Origin: Streptomyces tauricus
Lineage (GTDB): Bacteria > Actinomycetota > Actinomycetes > Streptomycetales > Streptomycetaceae
DNA length: 64,000 nt
Assembly: GCF_014650955.1 (NCBI RefSeq)
Contig: NZ_BMVY01000002.1
Span: 248,001-312,000, forward strand
Direction of reading: 5' to 3'
Below, in pieces: positions 8,256-18,263 of this stretch. Positions within the stretch are counted from its first letter, which is position 1, and every line of letters starts with the position of its first letter. The notes below the pieces were generated by a model. That model was not told the origin of the DNA, made no database searches, and saw nothing but the letters and a program-made list of their open reading frames with translations. The translations under genes were made by a program, and so were the position numbers.

Positions 8256-8666
8256 ATGACTGACGACGACGCGCACTGCTACGAGCTGGTCGCCGACTGC
8301 CGGCTGCGGGCCGCCGCCGAGCTGTTCGCCCACACCTGGGATCCCGTCGTACTGGCGGCTCTTCGCGCGGGACCGCGCCGGCGGCGCGATCTGCGGGCCG
8401 CGATCGGCGGCATCAGCGACAAGGTGCTGACCGACGCGGTGCGCCGCCTGCTCGCCAACGGCCTGGTGGACCGCGAGGCCCGGGCCGAGGCGCCGCCGCG
8501 CGTCGAGTACGCCCTGACCCCGCTCGGGCGCAGCCTGGTCGAGGGCCCCATGGCGGCGCTCGGCCGCTGGGTGACCGAGCACGGCGACGAACTCCTCGAA
8601 GCGCAGGAGGCCCAGGAGGCCCGGGCGGTCCAGCAGAGCCACCAGGTCCGGGCCCGGGCGCGGTAA
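8256..8666 (+). CDS. HxlR-family transcriptional regulator
   Basis: 136 residues from ATG 8256; an in-frame ATG at 8232 would add eight residues but falls at the edge of the palindrome. The winged HTH is typical of HxlR: LFAHTWDPVVLAALRAGPRR, DLRAAIGGISDKVLTDAVRRL, then LVDREARAEAPPRVEYALT and LGRSLVEGPMAALGRWV. Many HxlR proteins sense quinones or aldehydes through a cysteine near the N-terminus. Here the cysteines HCYELVADCRL are present, so redox or electrophile sensing is possible but not shown. The likely target is the divergent F420-type oxidoreductase and its own promoter. Confidence 0.85.
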   Translation: MTDDDAHCYELVADCRLRAAAELFAHTWDPVVLAALRAGPRRRRDLRAAIGGISDKVLTDAVRRLLANGLVDREARAEAPPRVEYALTPLGRSLVEGPMAALGRWVTEHGDELLEAQEAQEARAVQQSHQVRARAR

Positions 8667-8673
8667 CGGGGGG

Positions 8674-10812
8674 CTACTCCACCTCTATGCCGTGGTCCTG
8701 GACGAGTTCCATCAGGCCGCCGGTGTAGCCCTTGCCGCCGAGGACGAAGTCCCAGTCGCCGCCCGCCCGTCGGCGGAAGGAGCCGAGCACCAGCGCGGTC
8801 TCGCGCGCCCGCCCGTCGGAGACCTCCAGCTGCCCCAGTTCGGACATCTCCGGGTCGAGCAGCCGGATCCGGGCGTCGGTGAACCCGGACAGGTCGGCGT
8901 CCGGGTTGACCTCCGGGTCGATCGCGGCCACGAGGACGAACCGGTCCGCCCCCTCCGGCAGCCCGTCGAAGGACACGCAGAGCGCGGCCTTGTCGGGCCC
9001 GCTGGCGGGCAGGGTGCGCACCGAACCGTCGGGGGTGCGCGGGTTGTTGTAGAAGACGAAGTGATCGTCGCTGAGGACGCGGTTGCCGGCGCAGACGAGC
9101 GCGCACACGTCGAGGGCGACGTTTCCGGTCCACGACATGCCCAGCACGTTGTAGTCGTCGGGCAGCCGGCTGCCGCTCTCCGGCGCCACCGACCCCGCGG
9201 GCCCCCCTGCCCGTGCGGACCCCGCAGCCCCCGCGGTCCTCGCACCCCTTGCGGACCGCGCGCCACCGTCCGCCCGGTCTCCCTCCCCCTCACCCTCACC
9301 CAACCGCCCCCGCAGCCCGTGCCGGTGCAGCAGATCGACGAGCTGGGGGCCCGAGACGAGTTCCAGCGGTTTGCCGTTGGCGAAGGTGTGCGAGCCGGGC
9401 CCGAAGCGCGAAGTCGTCACCAGGACGCCCTTGTTGGCCCCGGCGTCCTGCACGGTCCCGTACAGGTCGCGTACGGCGGTGGGCGGAACGGTGTTGCGGT
9501 ACCGCTTGACCTGTACGACGATCTTGCCGCCCCGGATCGGTGCCGGGTCGAGCGCGTCCACGTCGACGCCGCCGTCGCCGGAGCGCTGGGTCGTCACCGC
9601 CTGCATCCCCATGGCCCGGAAGAGTTCGGCGACGAGGTTCTCGAAGGCGATCGGATCCATGGTGTACAGGTCGGGTTCCTCGTCGCCGCCGTGGGCGACG
9701 ACCCGGTTCCCGACGTCCTGCGGGCGCCGGCCGGTCCGTACCGGTACGAGCTGGTCCGGCCGGGCCGAGAGCTGCCCTCGCAGCGCGTCGGACAGGCAAC
9801 TGCCCGCCTCCACCTGTGCCAGGTGCAGATCGCGGAACGACGAGCGGGAGGCCATGACGGTCGCGAGGAAGATCTGGCCCGGCCGGCCCGTCGTCGGGTC
9901 GTGTCCGTCCACGAACCCGTTCAGCGTCACCGATTCGAGGGCGCCCAGCTCGTCCGCGGCGAAGAGTTCGTGCAGGACGAGCAGCATGCACTGCGCGAGG
10001 ACGTCCCGGTACAGCGCCCGCCGCTGGCTCACGGGCCGTGCGGTCTCCTTGTCCTGGTCGGTCCCGGCCACGTACCGGACGGACTTGACCTCGGGGACGA
10101 TGCCGAAGCCGGGCAGCTCCCAGTCCAGCACGAGTTCACGGGCCGCCGGGTCGTACGCTGCCGCGACTTGGCGGGGCAGGTCCTGCGGCCACGCCTGCGA
10201 GGCGTAGAGAGCGGCGGAGAAGTACTCGATCACCGCGTCGGGGTCCAGGCGCCGCACGCCCTCGGTCACCTCGGCGACGCCCGCGTTGTGGCGGCGCACC
10301 TCGGCCAGCTGGGCGTCGGCCCACTGCTGGTACTGCCGCTGGTAGGCGGCCAGTTGCTGCTGCCGGTGCGCCTCCGCGGCCTGGGCGGCGTGCCAGTCGT
10401 GCTCGAAGCGCGCCCGGGCCTCGGTCTGCGCCTGGGCCCGGCGGTTCGCGGTCCAGCCGCTCTGCACCTGGTACTGGGCGGCGTCCGGCATGCGCACCGG
10501 CTGGGCCAACGGCCCCGGGGCGAAGGGCTGGACCTCCTCGGGCCGCAGGAGCGAGGACGCCCTGAAGGCGGGGGTTCGGCAGCCCGCGGCGAGGAGGCCC
10601 TGCAAGGACGCGACCTGTGCGTCCAGTTCGTCCGTACGGCGTTGGGCCTCGGCCTGTCGGTACTGGCGGTGGCTCTGGGCCGCCCGCCGCTGGTAGGCGA
10701 GGGTCTGCTGCTCCGCTCGCCTCCGCTGCCTGGCTTCGGCTTCCAGCTGGCGCTGCTGCTGCCGTTGCACTTCGGCCCACACGCCGACCAAACCAGTAGA
10801 GCGACGAGACAT
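8674..10812 (-). CDS. Mrr-type restriction endonuclease fused to a C-terminal TerD domain
   Basis: 712 residues from ATG 10812, with GGGGAGGG about 10 nt upstream. Residues 1-75 are a Gln/Arg-rich coiled coil (VQRQQQRQLEAEARQRRRAE). Residues about 76-380 are of no recognised family. Residues about 385-500 are an Mrr_cat nuclease domain: PIAFENLVAELFRAMGMQ, then GDGGVDVDAL and KIVVQVKRYRN, which supply the D..QxK catalytic set, and GVLVTTSRFGPGSHTFA. After a low-complexity Gly/Ala/Arg linker, residues about 546-712 form a TerD domain (NVLGMSWTG, DDHFVFYNNPRTPDGSV, FVLGGKGYTGGLMELV) including the acidic calcium-binding type loops. TerD proteins belong to the tellurium-resistance and phage-inhibition stress systems. 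The fusion suggests a chemically triggered DNA-cleaving effector, which is inference. Confidence 0.85.
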   Translation of the reverse strand: MSRRSTGLVGVWAEVQRQQQRQLEAEARQRRRAEQQTLAYQRRAAQSHRQYRQAEAQRRTDELDAQVASLQGLLAAGCRTPAFRASSLLRPEEVQPFAPGPLAQPVRMPDAAQYQVQSGWTANRRAQAQTEARARFEHDWHAAQAAEAHRQQQLAAYQRQYQQWADAQLAEVRRHNAGVAEVTEGVRRLDPDAVIEYFSAALYASQAWPQDLPRQVAAAYDPAARELVLDWELPGFGIVPEVKSVRYVAGTDQDKETARPVSQRRALYRDVLAQCMLLVLHELFAADELGALESVTLNGFVDGHDPTTGRPGQIFLATVMASRSSFRDLHLAQVEAGSCLSDALRGQLSARPDQLVPVRTGRRPQDVGNRVVAHGGDEEPDLYTMDPIAFENLVAELFRAMGMQAVTTQRSGDGGVDVDALDPAPIRGGKIVVQVKRYRNTVPPTAVRDLYGTVQDAGANKGVLVTTSRFGPGSHTFANGKPLELVSGPQLVDLLHRHGLRGRLGEGEGEGDRADGGARSARGARTAGAAGSARAGGPAGSVAPESGSRLPDDYNVLGMSWTGNVALDVCALVCAGNRVLSDDHFVFYNNPRTPDGSVRTLPASGPDKAALCVSFDGLPEGADRFVLVAAIDPEVNPDADLSGFTDARIRLLDPEMSELGQLEVSDGRARETALVLGSFRRRAGGDWDFVLGGKGYTGGLMELVQDHGIEVE

Positions 10813-10879
10813 GCGCTGCAGGCCCTCCCCAGGACAATGGCAGCCGAAAAGCACATAGTAGGCGTGCCGACGGCCTCGC

Positions 10880-11269
10880 CTACCCGCGCGTCCCGCTTCC
10901 GTAGGGCCGGGTGAGGATCTCCAGACTGTGGCCGTTCGGGTCCTCGAAGTACGTGCCGCGACCGCCGTCGTTGGTGTTGATCTCGCTGACGCGGCGGTGG
11001 TACGGGTCCGCCCAGTAGGTGAGGCCGGCGTCCTGGACGCGGGCGAAGATCGTGTCGAAGTCGTCCTCCGAGACCAGGAACGCGTAGTGCTGGGGCGGGA
11101 TGGACCCGATGGCGTCCATGTAGTCGAGGGTCACCCCGTTCGGGATCTGCACCGGGATGAAGGGGCCGTACGCGGGGCCCACCTCCAGGCCCAGGATGTC
11201 GGCGAGGAAGCGGGCCGACGTCTTCTTGTCATGGGCGGCGACGATCGTGTGGTTCAGCTCGACGGTCAT
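10880..11269 (-). CDS. VOC-superfamily (glyoxalase/dioxygenase-fold) protein
   Basis: 129 residues with the paired beta-alpha-beta-beta-beta halves of the VOC fold: LNHTIVAAHDKKTSARFLADILGLE, then FALVSEDDF-type middle strands (HYAFLVSEDDFDTIFARVQ) and the C-terminal GRGTYFEDPNGHSLEILTRPYG. Candidate metal ligands are His7 and the Glu of SLEIL, the usual positions. GAGGAGGT lies about 7 nt before the ATG at 11269. The substrate cannot be told from sequence; members include glyoxalases, fosfomycin-type resistance proteins and extradiol dioxygenases. It is a single gene downstream of the alcohol dehydrogenase and separated from it by a terminator. Confidence 0.82.
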   Translation of the reverse strand: MTVELNHTIVAAHDKKTSARFLADILGLEVGPAYGPFIPVQIPNGVTLDYMDAIGSIPPQHYAFLVSEDDFDTIFARVQDAGLTYWADPYHRRVSEINTNDGGRGTYFEDPNGHSLEILTRPYGSGTRG

Positions 11270-11369
11270 CGTGCGGACCTCCTCGGCTCGTCAGCGGCAC
11301 CTTCCCTGTCCCTGCACACGCTAGGCGCCCACCCGCCGACGCGGCACCCCCCGCAACCGGCACACCGAT

Positions 11370-11395
11370 GCCCCCACCGGATATCCGGTGGGGGC
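11370..11395 (-). terminator. 26-bp perfect palindrome, terminator of the alcohol dehydrogenase gene
   Basis: The half-site GCCCCCACCGGAT is followed by its exact reverse complement. It lies 18 bp beyond the stop of the minus-strand dehydrogenase and before the VOC gene. Position favours a terminator; its perfect symmetry also allows an operator role. Confidence 0.6.
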
Positions 11396-11412
11396 TCGCT
11401 GAGGCCTCTCGG

Positions 11413-12453
11413 CTAGATCGTCGCGGCGTCGATCACGAAGCGGTACCGCACATCACTGGCCAGCACCCGCTCGTACGCCTCGTTGATCTCAGCGGCGCTG
11501 ATCAGTTCGATCTCCGCCCCGAACCCGTGCTCGGCACAGAAGTCCAGCATCTCCTGGGTCTCCTGGATGCCACCGATACCCGAGCCGGCGAGGGTCTTGC
11601 GCCCGCCGATCACGGAGAACAGGTTCAGGGAAACGGGCTCCTCGGGCGCGCCCACGTTCACGAACGCGCCGTCCGACCGCAGCAGGGACAGGAACTTGTC
11701 CAGGTCCAGCGGAGCGGAAACGGTCGAGAGGATCAGGTCGAACGAGCCGCGCAGTTCCTCGAAGGTCTTCGGGTCACTGGTCGCGTAGTAGTGGTCGGCG
11801 CCCAGCTTCAGCCCGTCGTCCTTCTTGCGGAGCGACTGCGAGAGCACGGTCACCTCCGCACCGAGCGCGTGCGCGATCTTGACACCCATGTGTCCGAGAC
11901 CGCCCATGCCGAGGATCGCGACCTTCTTGCCGGGACCGGCGTTCCAGTGCTTGAGCGGGGAGTACGTGGTGATGCCGGCGCACAGCAGCGGCGCGGCCTC
12001 GTCGAGGGCCAGGCCCTCGGGGATACCGACGGTGAAGGCCTCGTCGACCACGATGTGGGTCGAGTAGCCGCCGTAGGTGACCTCGCCGCTCTTGTCGACG
12101 GCGTTGTACGTGCCGATGTTGCCCTGGGTGCAGTACTGCTCGAGGCCCGCCTTGCAGTTCTCGCACTCGCGGCAGGAGTCGACCATGCAGCCGACGCCCA
12201 CGCGGTCGCCGACGGCGAACTTGGTGACACCGGAGCCGACCTCGGTGACGATGCCGGCGATCTCGTGGCCGGGGACCATCGGGAAGATGGCCTCGCCCCA
12301 GCCCTCACGGGCCTGGTGGATGTCGGAGTGACAGATACCGGCGAACTTGATCTCGATCAGGACGTCCTGCTCGCCGACCGGGCGACGCTCAATGGTGGTG
12401 CGCTCCAGCGGAGCCTTGGCGGCGGGTGCGGCGTATGCGGCGACAGTGGTCAT
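11413..12453 (-). CDS. Zinc-dependent NAD(P)H alcohol/aldehyde dehydrogenase
   Basis: 346 residues from ATG 12453, with AGGAGA 9 nt upstream. Medium-chain dehydrogenase of the YahK/CAD type: catalytic zinc ligands in GICHSDIHQ and GHEIAG, the structural zinc cysteines in [15 protein letters not shown], and the Rossmann motif [26 protein letters not shown] preference is plausible from [15 protein letters not shown]. It reduces aldehydes or oxidises primary alcohols in the cytosol. It is divergent from an HTH regulator with 183 bp between them, an arrangement implying that the regulator controls it. Confidence 0.88.
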   Translation of the reverse strand: MTTVAAYAAPAAKAPLERTTIERRPVGEQDVLIEIKFAGICHSDIHQAREGWGEAIFPMVPGHEIAGIVTEVGSGVTKFAVGDRVGVGCMVDSCRECENCKAGLEQYCTQGNIGTYNAVDKSGEVTYGGYSTHIVVDEAFTVGIPEGLALDEAAPLLCAGITTYSPLKHWNAGPGKKVAILGMGGLGHMGVKIAHALGAEVTVLSQSLRKKDDGLKLGADHYYATSDPKTFEELRGSFDLILSTVSAPLDLDKFLSLLRSDGAFVNVGAPEEPVSLNLFSVIGGRKTLAGSGIGGIQETQEMLDFCAEHGFGAEIELISAAEINEAYERVLASDVRYRFVIDAATI

Positions 12454-12636
12454 GCGGAGGGTTCTCCTAAGGAGGGGATCTGCGCCCGGCCTGCCTTCCG
12501 GCCGGGTACGGCGTCCAGCCTGCTCCGTATGCCGACCTTCACCCAGACCACGGTGTTTCGTACGTCCACCGGTCCTACTACTGGCGGGGGTATGTTCATA
12601 TGCGTACGACCGTGTAGCGCCGTGAATACTGGACGT

Positions 12637-13566
12637 ATGGACGAACAGCCCTCTCAGGAGCCCACCGGCCGGAGCGGACAGGAACCGGGACGGCGGCTGG
12701 ACCGGCGTGCCGAACTCAGCGAGTTCCTGCGCACCCGCCGGGCCCGGCTGAAGCCGGAGGACGTGGGGCTGCCGGACTTCGGGCGGCACCGCCGGGTACC
12801 GGGGCTGCGCCGCGAGGAGCTGGCGCAGCTGGCCGGGGTGTCCGTGGCGTACTACACCCGCCTTGAGCAGGGCAACGGACGGAACGTGTCGGCGGAGGTG
12901 CTCGACGCGATCGCCCGCGCGCTGCGGCTGAGCGGCGCGGAGCACGCGCATCTGACGCATCTGGCGAAGCCCAAGCAGCACAAGAAGAAGGTGTCGGCCC
13001 GGCCGCAGCAGGTGCGGGTGGCGATGCGGCAGCTGATCGACACGTTCGACAGCGTGCCCGCGTACGTCGTGGGGCGGCGCTCGGACATCCTCGTGTGGAA
13101 CCGGATGTCCGCGGCGGTCTTCGGGGACTGGTCCCGGATGCCGGCGCAGGAGCGGAACTGGGCGCGGATGGTGTTTCTGCGGCCCGAGTACCGCGAGCTG
13201 TTCGTGGAGTGGGAGCAGAAGGCGTCCGACATGGTGAGTTTCCTGCGGATGGACGCGGGCTGCCATCCGGACGATCCGCGGCTGTCGGCGCTGGTGGGGG
13301 AGCTGTCCGTGAAGAGCGAGGAGTTCCGGCGGTTGTGGGCGACGCATGACGTCAAGGAGAAGAGTCACGGGGTGAAGCGGCTGCATCACCCGCTGGTGGG
13401 TGAGCTGACGCTGTCGTTCGAGACGTTCAAGCTCGTGGACGACGAGGAACTCTCGATGATCACGTACCACGCGGAGCCGGGCTCCCCCTCGGCGGAGGCC
13501 CTGCGCCTGCTGGCCAGCTGGGGCACGGACGCGATCCAGGCGGGTACCTCAGCCCCGAGACCCTAG
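12637..13566 (+). CDS. XRE-type helix-turn-helix regulator with MmyB-like ligand domain
   Basis: 309 residues. The N-terminal XRE HTH is clear ([24 protein letters not shown], then [12 protein letters not shown]). The rest matches the MmyB-like ligand-binding region ([54 protein letters not shown]), a family that binds fatty-acid-like ligands in the best studied cases. The gene may be leaderless: AATACT (12625-12630) lies 6 nt before the ATG. It is divergent from the alcohol dehydrogenase and probably regulates it and itself. Confidence 0.85.
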   Translation: MDEQPSQEPTGRSGQEPGRRLDRRAELSEFLRTRRARLKPEDVGLPDFGRHRRVPGLRREELAQLAGVSVAYYTRLEQGNGRNVSAEVLDAIARALRLSGAEHAHLTHLAKPKQHKKKVSARPQQVRVAMRQLIDTFDSVPAYVVGRRSDILVWNRMSAAVFGDWSRMPAQERNWARMVFLRPEYRELFVEWEQKASDMVSFLRMDAGCHPDDPRLSALVGELSVKSEEFRRLWATHDVKEKSHGVKRLHHPLVGELTLSFETFKLVDDEELSMITYHAEPGSPSAEALRLLASWGTDAIQAGTSAPRP

Positions 13567-13569
13567 TTT

Positions 13570-13657
13570 CGCCCCCGCCGCCCCTACCCGTTCCCGTCAC
13601 ATCACTCAGGGACTCCGCCCCCGAACCCCCACTCCTCAAACGCCGGAGGGGCTGAGA
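13570..13657 (+). repeat. Dispersed repeat family A, left arms
   Basis: The outer arm GCCGCCCCTACCCGTTCCCG (in 13570-13600) and the inner arm CAAACGCCGGAGGGGCTGA (13639-13657) match the element at 29030-29225. The matching right inner arm (AAGCCCGTCCGGCGTCTGAG) is at 13876-13895, inside the end of the globin-fusion gene, so the element spans the two convergent gene ends. Confidence 0.8.
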
Positions 13658-13698
13658 TACCCGACGGCGAGGCTGCAAGATCCGGCGGCGGCCGGCCC

Positions 13699-13860
13699 GA
13701 AAACTGGGGCGAAGCCCCGTTTTCAGGGGCGCGGGGAACTGCGCACCCACCGCCCGACCGGACGCGCCCCCGCAACCGAACCCCCGGACAAAGCCGGGGC
13801 GCAGCCCCGCTTTTCAGGGGCGCGGGGAACTACGCGGCCAGCACCCACCGCCCGCAGCCG
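13699..13860. repeat. Two family B elements, each with an abutting hairpin
   Basis: Copy 1: a hairpin GAAAAC-T-GGGGC/GCCCC-GTTTTC (13699-13724) followed by CAGGGGCGCGGGGAACTGCG. Copy 2: a hairpin AAAGC-C-GGGGC/GCCCC-GCTTT (13790-13813) followed by CAGGGGCGCGGGGAACTACG. Both continue into CACCCACCGCCCG. The same core recurs at 19019, 39451, 39537, 49222, 50208, 50278, 50349 and 55214. Confidence 0.8.
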
Positions 13861-13873
13861 AAAGCGACTCCCC

Positions 13874-14692
<819 letters not shown>

Positions 14693-14789
14693 ACCCCCCG
14701 CATACCCGAACGGCCCGCCGGCAGCTCTCTCCGACGGACCGTTCGTGTATTTCGGCGTTCAGCGAACCCTACGGCTCACGTGCGACCGC

Positions 14790-17700
14790 TCACTTCCCGT
14801 AGTACGCGTTGTAGATCGAGATCGTCGACTTGTTGCCCTTCTTGTCGGCGATCTTGGCGTGGAACGAGATCCCCTTGCCCTTGGCCGGGTTCGTGATCGC
14901 GATCTTGCCGCTCTTGACGGTGACCTTCTTCCAGGTCTGGCCGTAGTCGTACGACACGTAGACCGACAGGGACTTCAGGTTCGAGCCCGCCGCCGAGCCC
15001 TGGACGGTCACCGGGACGGAGACCTTCTTGCCCGCCGGAGCCCTGCTGTCCAGGCCGACGGCCGCGTCGAAGCGGATCGAGGACGCGGGCAGCTTGGCCA
15101 GGTCGGCCTTCTTGGAGCGGAAGGTCCAGCTGGCGTCGACGCGGGTGGAGGCCGCGGCGACCTTGACGGTGCGCTTGACCGAGGTCGTCAGCTTGTACGC
15201 GGCGTCACCGGCCGGGACCTTGAAGATGCCGTCCCCGACCAGCGGGTCGCTGTTCGAGCCGACCTTGGCGCCGTTGCGGTAGAGGGTCGTGGTGACCGAC
15301 GAGTACAGCGAGGAGCCGGCGTGGGTCTTGCCGTCGGCGAACAGCGGCAGGTAGCCGTAGATGCCGTTGCCCTCGCGGTAGAGACCGAAGGAGGAGGTCA
15401 GGCGCGGGCCGAAGACCGCCGTGTTGAAGGTCTTCTCGTAGCTCTTGCCCGCCTTCAGGGTCTGCGGGGTGCCGAGCGTGTAGAAGGCCTCGACGAGCGG
15501 GAAGCCCCACTCGTCGACTCCGCCGTGCTGCTCGAAGTCGAGGTTCCACTTGACCCCGCCCGCCGTGGACAGGTGCACCGTCCGCGTGCCGGGCAGCGTC
15601 TGCTGGATACCGATCGCGGAGGAGCCGGAGCTGCCGGGCAGCGAACCCCAGGCGTTGATCGCGCCCTTCTTGCCGCTCGCCGAGGCGCCCAGACCGGTCT
15701 TCACCGTGGCCAGCTCGCTCGCCTTGTAGTGCTTGGTGTAGCCGGTGGCGAGCTGCTTGACCTTGCCGCCCGCGGTGGTGTCGTACTCCTCGGCGGGCTT
15801 GGCCCAGTGGCCGTCCCACTGCTGGTACAGCGTGCCGTCCGTGATCTGCGGACCGGCGTGCGCGGCACGGAAGTTGGTGTACGAGTCCAGCCACCAGCCG
15901 AACGAGTAGCTGCTGTTGCCGGCGTCCACCGTGTAGTCCGCGGAGGCGAACTTGGACTCCGCCGCCGCGTCGGGCACGGTGATGTCCACGGGCTTGGCGG
16001 TCCGCGCGTCCACCGTGATCGTCGCGTTCTTGGTGACGCTCAGCTTGGGCTGGGCCACCCAGTCGGCGCCCTTGGCGAAGTCCTCGGGGTCGACGAAGAG
16101 CGCCGAGTCGAGGATGTAACCGCCCTTGGGCACCCGCACCTTGACGGTGCCGGACGCGTCGTACGGCGAGTACCACTTCTCCTTGGCGAGGCCGGAGACC
16201 CCGGAGAGGTTGGTGTTGTAGTACTTCGCCGGGTTGCCGTCACGGTCGACGAACTTGAACGTGAGGTCGTACGACTCCACCTCGCGCTGCACCGCCGCAG
16301 CCGTGCGTACGCTCTGGCCGCCGCCGGTCGCCGTCACGTACGCGGAGTACGCGCCGTCGACCGTGCCGCCCAGCTTCGAGTTGGCCGTGAGGTCGGCGGA
16401 GGCCGTGCCGCCCGCCGGGACGGTCAGCGTCTTGGCGCCGAGCGTGAAGAAGCCGGCCGGAGCGGCCTGCCCCTTCGGGTCGGTGGCCGCCACCGTGAGG
16501 TTCAGCGTGACGTCGGTCTTCCCGAGGTTGCGGTACGTGACCTTCTTGGTGACCGGGGTGTCGTCGGTGTGCGGCCACTGCTGCACGCCGAAGCTCACCG
16601 ACGACGGGTCGGCGACGACGGTCTGCTTGATGGCCTTGTCGACCTGGATCCGGCCCGAACCCTGCTGGAACGGCGTGTACTTGCCGCCCTTGGCGGAGCC
16701 GGTCAGCGCGCCCTTGAGCTCGGTGTACGTCCAGTCGGGGTGCTGCTGCTTGAGGATCGCCGCGGCGCCCGCGACATGCGGGGTGGCCATCGACGTACCC
16801 GAGATGGACACGTAGCCGGCCGGCTTCTCGCCGACCTCCTTGGCGATGACGCTGCCGGCCGCCGAGGCGGCCGTGATGTCCACGCCGGGCGCGGTCACGT
16901 CGGGCTTGATCTGCCCGTCGAGGCCGGGGCCCCGGCTGGAGAACGAGGCCAGTTTGTCCGCGTCGTCGACGGCGCCCACGGTGAGCGCGGCCTCCGCGCT
17001 GCCCGGGGAGCCGATCGTCTGCTCGCCGAAGTCGCCGTCGTTGCCCGCGGCGATGGCGAAGAGGATGCCCTTCTCCTTGGACAGCTTGTTGACCTGCGCC
17101 TCCAGCGGGTCGATGTCGGGGGTGTCCCCGCCGCCCAGGCTGAGGTTCACGACGTCGGCGCCCTGCTCGGCCGCCCAGTCCATGCCGGCGAGGATGCCGG
17201 AGTCGTCGCCGTAGCCGTTGTCGTCGAGCACCTTGCCGTTGAGCAGCTTGGCACCGGGCGCGACGCCCTTGTACTTGCCGGCCGACTTGGCGCCCGTACC
17301 GGCCACGATGGACGCGACGTGCGTGCCGTGGCCGTACTTGTCGGTCGCGTCGGGGGCGGCGGAGAAGTTCTTCGCGGCGACGACCTGGTTCTTCAGGTCG
17401 TCGTGGGCCGCGTCGACACCGGTGTCGAGGACGGCGACCTTGATGCCCTTGCCGTCGTACCCGGCGGCCCACGCCTTGTCGGCGCCGATCTGCTTGACGG
17501 ACTTGTCGAGGCTGGCCTTGCGGACCCCGTCGAGCCACACGTGGGCTATGCCGGAGGCGGTGCTCGCGCCGCCGGACCGCGTGTCGGTGACCGCGGCCCA
17601 CAGGTCGGGCGCGTCGCCCTTGGGCGTCAGCACCGCGTCCGCGTTCAGCGACGTGAGGGTCCTGCGGACCTTGGTGTCACCGGCCTCGCGGACGTCCGCC

Positions 17701-18125
17701 TTGGCCGCCGCCGCCGCGCCGCGGTAGCCGACGATCAGCTTGAGGCCCTGCTTCTGGGCCTTGCGGTTGGCCGCGGTGCTCAGCTCGGTGACGTCGAAGA
17801 GCCGCTGGTCGAGCTTGCCGCCGGCTATCAGCCGTGCCGCGTCGGCCGGCACGACGAGGGTGTGCCCGTCGGCCTTGCGTATCTGGACGGGTATCCCCTC
17901 GCGGCCCTTGGCCCGCTCCAGGCCGAGGACACGGCCCTTGGCGTCGACGACCACACGGTCGCCGGTGATCAGGGTGACGCGGTGCTTGGGCGTGGTCTGT
18001 ACGGCCTGGTCGGCGGCCGTACGCTCGGCCTCCGCCGACGCCGGGCTGGTCATGCCCGCCGCCAGGGCCACGGCTGCCGCCGTGGCGATCGTGGCCGCGC
18101 ACGCTCTCTTCACTTGTCTGCGCAA
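14790..18125 (-). CDS. Secreted subtilisin-like (S8) serine protease
   Basis: About 1,111 residues. A signal peptide (MRRQVKRACAATIATAAAVA to SPASA) is followed by a propeptide and the S8 catalytic domain with Asp234 (VAVLDTGVDAAHDD), His266 (YGHGTHVASIVAG), oxyanion Asn362 (AAGNDG) and Ser445 (ISGTSMATPHVAGAAA). A long C-terminal region of about 600 residues has beta-sandwich-like segments, probably substrate binding or stabilising. The reading frame begins at a TTG (18125), but GGGGGAG is only 2 nt before it; a GTG at 18113 (VKRACAATI) is the alternative. It degrades extracellular proteins. Single gene. Confidence 0.9.
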   Translation of the reverse strand: MRRQVKRACAATIATAAAVALAAGMTSPASAEAERTAADQAVQTTPKHRVTLITGDRVVVDAKGRVLGLERAKGREGIPVQIRKADGHTLVVPADAARLIAGGKLDQRLFDVTELSTAANRKAQKQGLKLIVGYRGAAAAAKADVREAGDTKVRRTLTSLNADAVLTPKGDAPDLWAAVTDTRSGGASTASGIAHVWLDGVRKASLDKSVKQIGADKAWAAGYDGKGIKVAVLDTGVDAAHDDLKNQVVAAKNFSAAPDATDKYGHGTHVASIVAGTGAKSAGKYKGVAPGAKLLNGKVLDDNGYGDDSGILAGMDWAAEQGADVVNLSLGGGDTPDIDPLEAQVNKLSKEKGILFAIAAGNDGDFGEQTIGSPGSAEAALTVGAVDDADKLASFSSRGPGLDGQIKPDVTAPGVDITAASAAGSVIAKEVGEKPAGYVSISGTSMATPHVAGAAAILKQQHPDWTYTELKGALTGSAKGGKYTPFQQGSGRIQVDKAIKQTVVADPSSVSFGVQQWPHTDDTPVTKKVTYRNLGKTDVTLNLTVAATDPKGQAAPAGFFTLGAKTLTVPAGGTASADLTANSKLGGTVDGAYSAYVTATGGGQSVRTAAAVQREVESYDLTFKFVDRDGNPAKYYNTNLSGVSGLAKEKWYSPYDASGTVKVRVPKGGYILDSALFVDPEDFAKGADWVAQPKLSVTKNATITVDARTAKPVDITVPDAAAESKFASADYTVDAGNSSYSFGWWLDSYTNFRAAHAGPQITDGTLYQQWDGHWAKPAEEYDTTAGGKVKQLATGYTKHYKASELATVKTGLGASASGKKGAINAWGSLPGSSGSSAIGIQQTLPGTRTVHLSTAGGVKWNLDFEQHGGVDEWGFPLVEAFYTLGTPQTLKAGKSYEKTFNTAVFGPRLTSSFGLYREGNGIYGYLPLFADGKTHAGSSLYSSVTTTLYRNGAKVGSNSDPLVGDGIFKVPAGDAAYKLTTSVKRTVKVAAASTRVDASWTFRSKKADLAKLPASSIRFDAAVGLDSRAPAGKKVSVPVTVQGSAAGSNLKSLSVYVSYDYGQTWKKVTVKSGKIAITNPAKGKGISFHAKIADKKGNKSTISIYNAYYGK

Positions 18126-18204
18126 GTCTCCCCCTGGAGATCAGGTCCGGGATGAACCCCCGTTCATCCGGCCGGGGGACATCCCGTACGCATGCTCGCG
18201 CGTA

Positions 18205-18235
18205 ACCCCCCGGAATACTCAGTATGCCGGGGGGT
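18205..18235 (-). terminator. Terminator of the ABC transporter operon
   Basis: ACCCCCCGG (18205-18213) pairs with CCGGGGGGT (18227-18235), with an inner ATACT/AGTAT pairing around a one-base loop. It lies 29 bp beyond the stop of the ATPase gene. Confidence 0.65.
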
Positions 18236-18263
18236 GAACTGGTGCTCAATAGCGTGGCCGCGG

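Larger units (their letters stand above)
13567..13873. other. Intergenic region made almost wholly of repeats
   Basis: 307 bp between convergent genes. No gene seen. It is filled by one family A element (from 13570) and two family B elements, each preceded by a hairpin; these are listed separately and probably act as two-way terminators. Confidence 0.7.
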
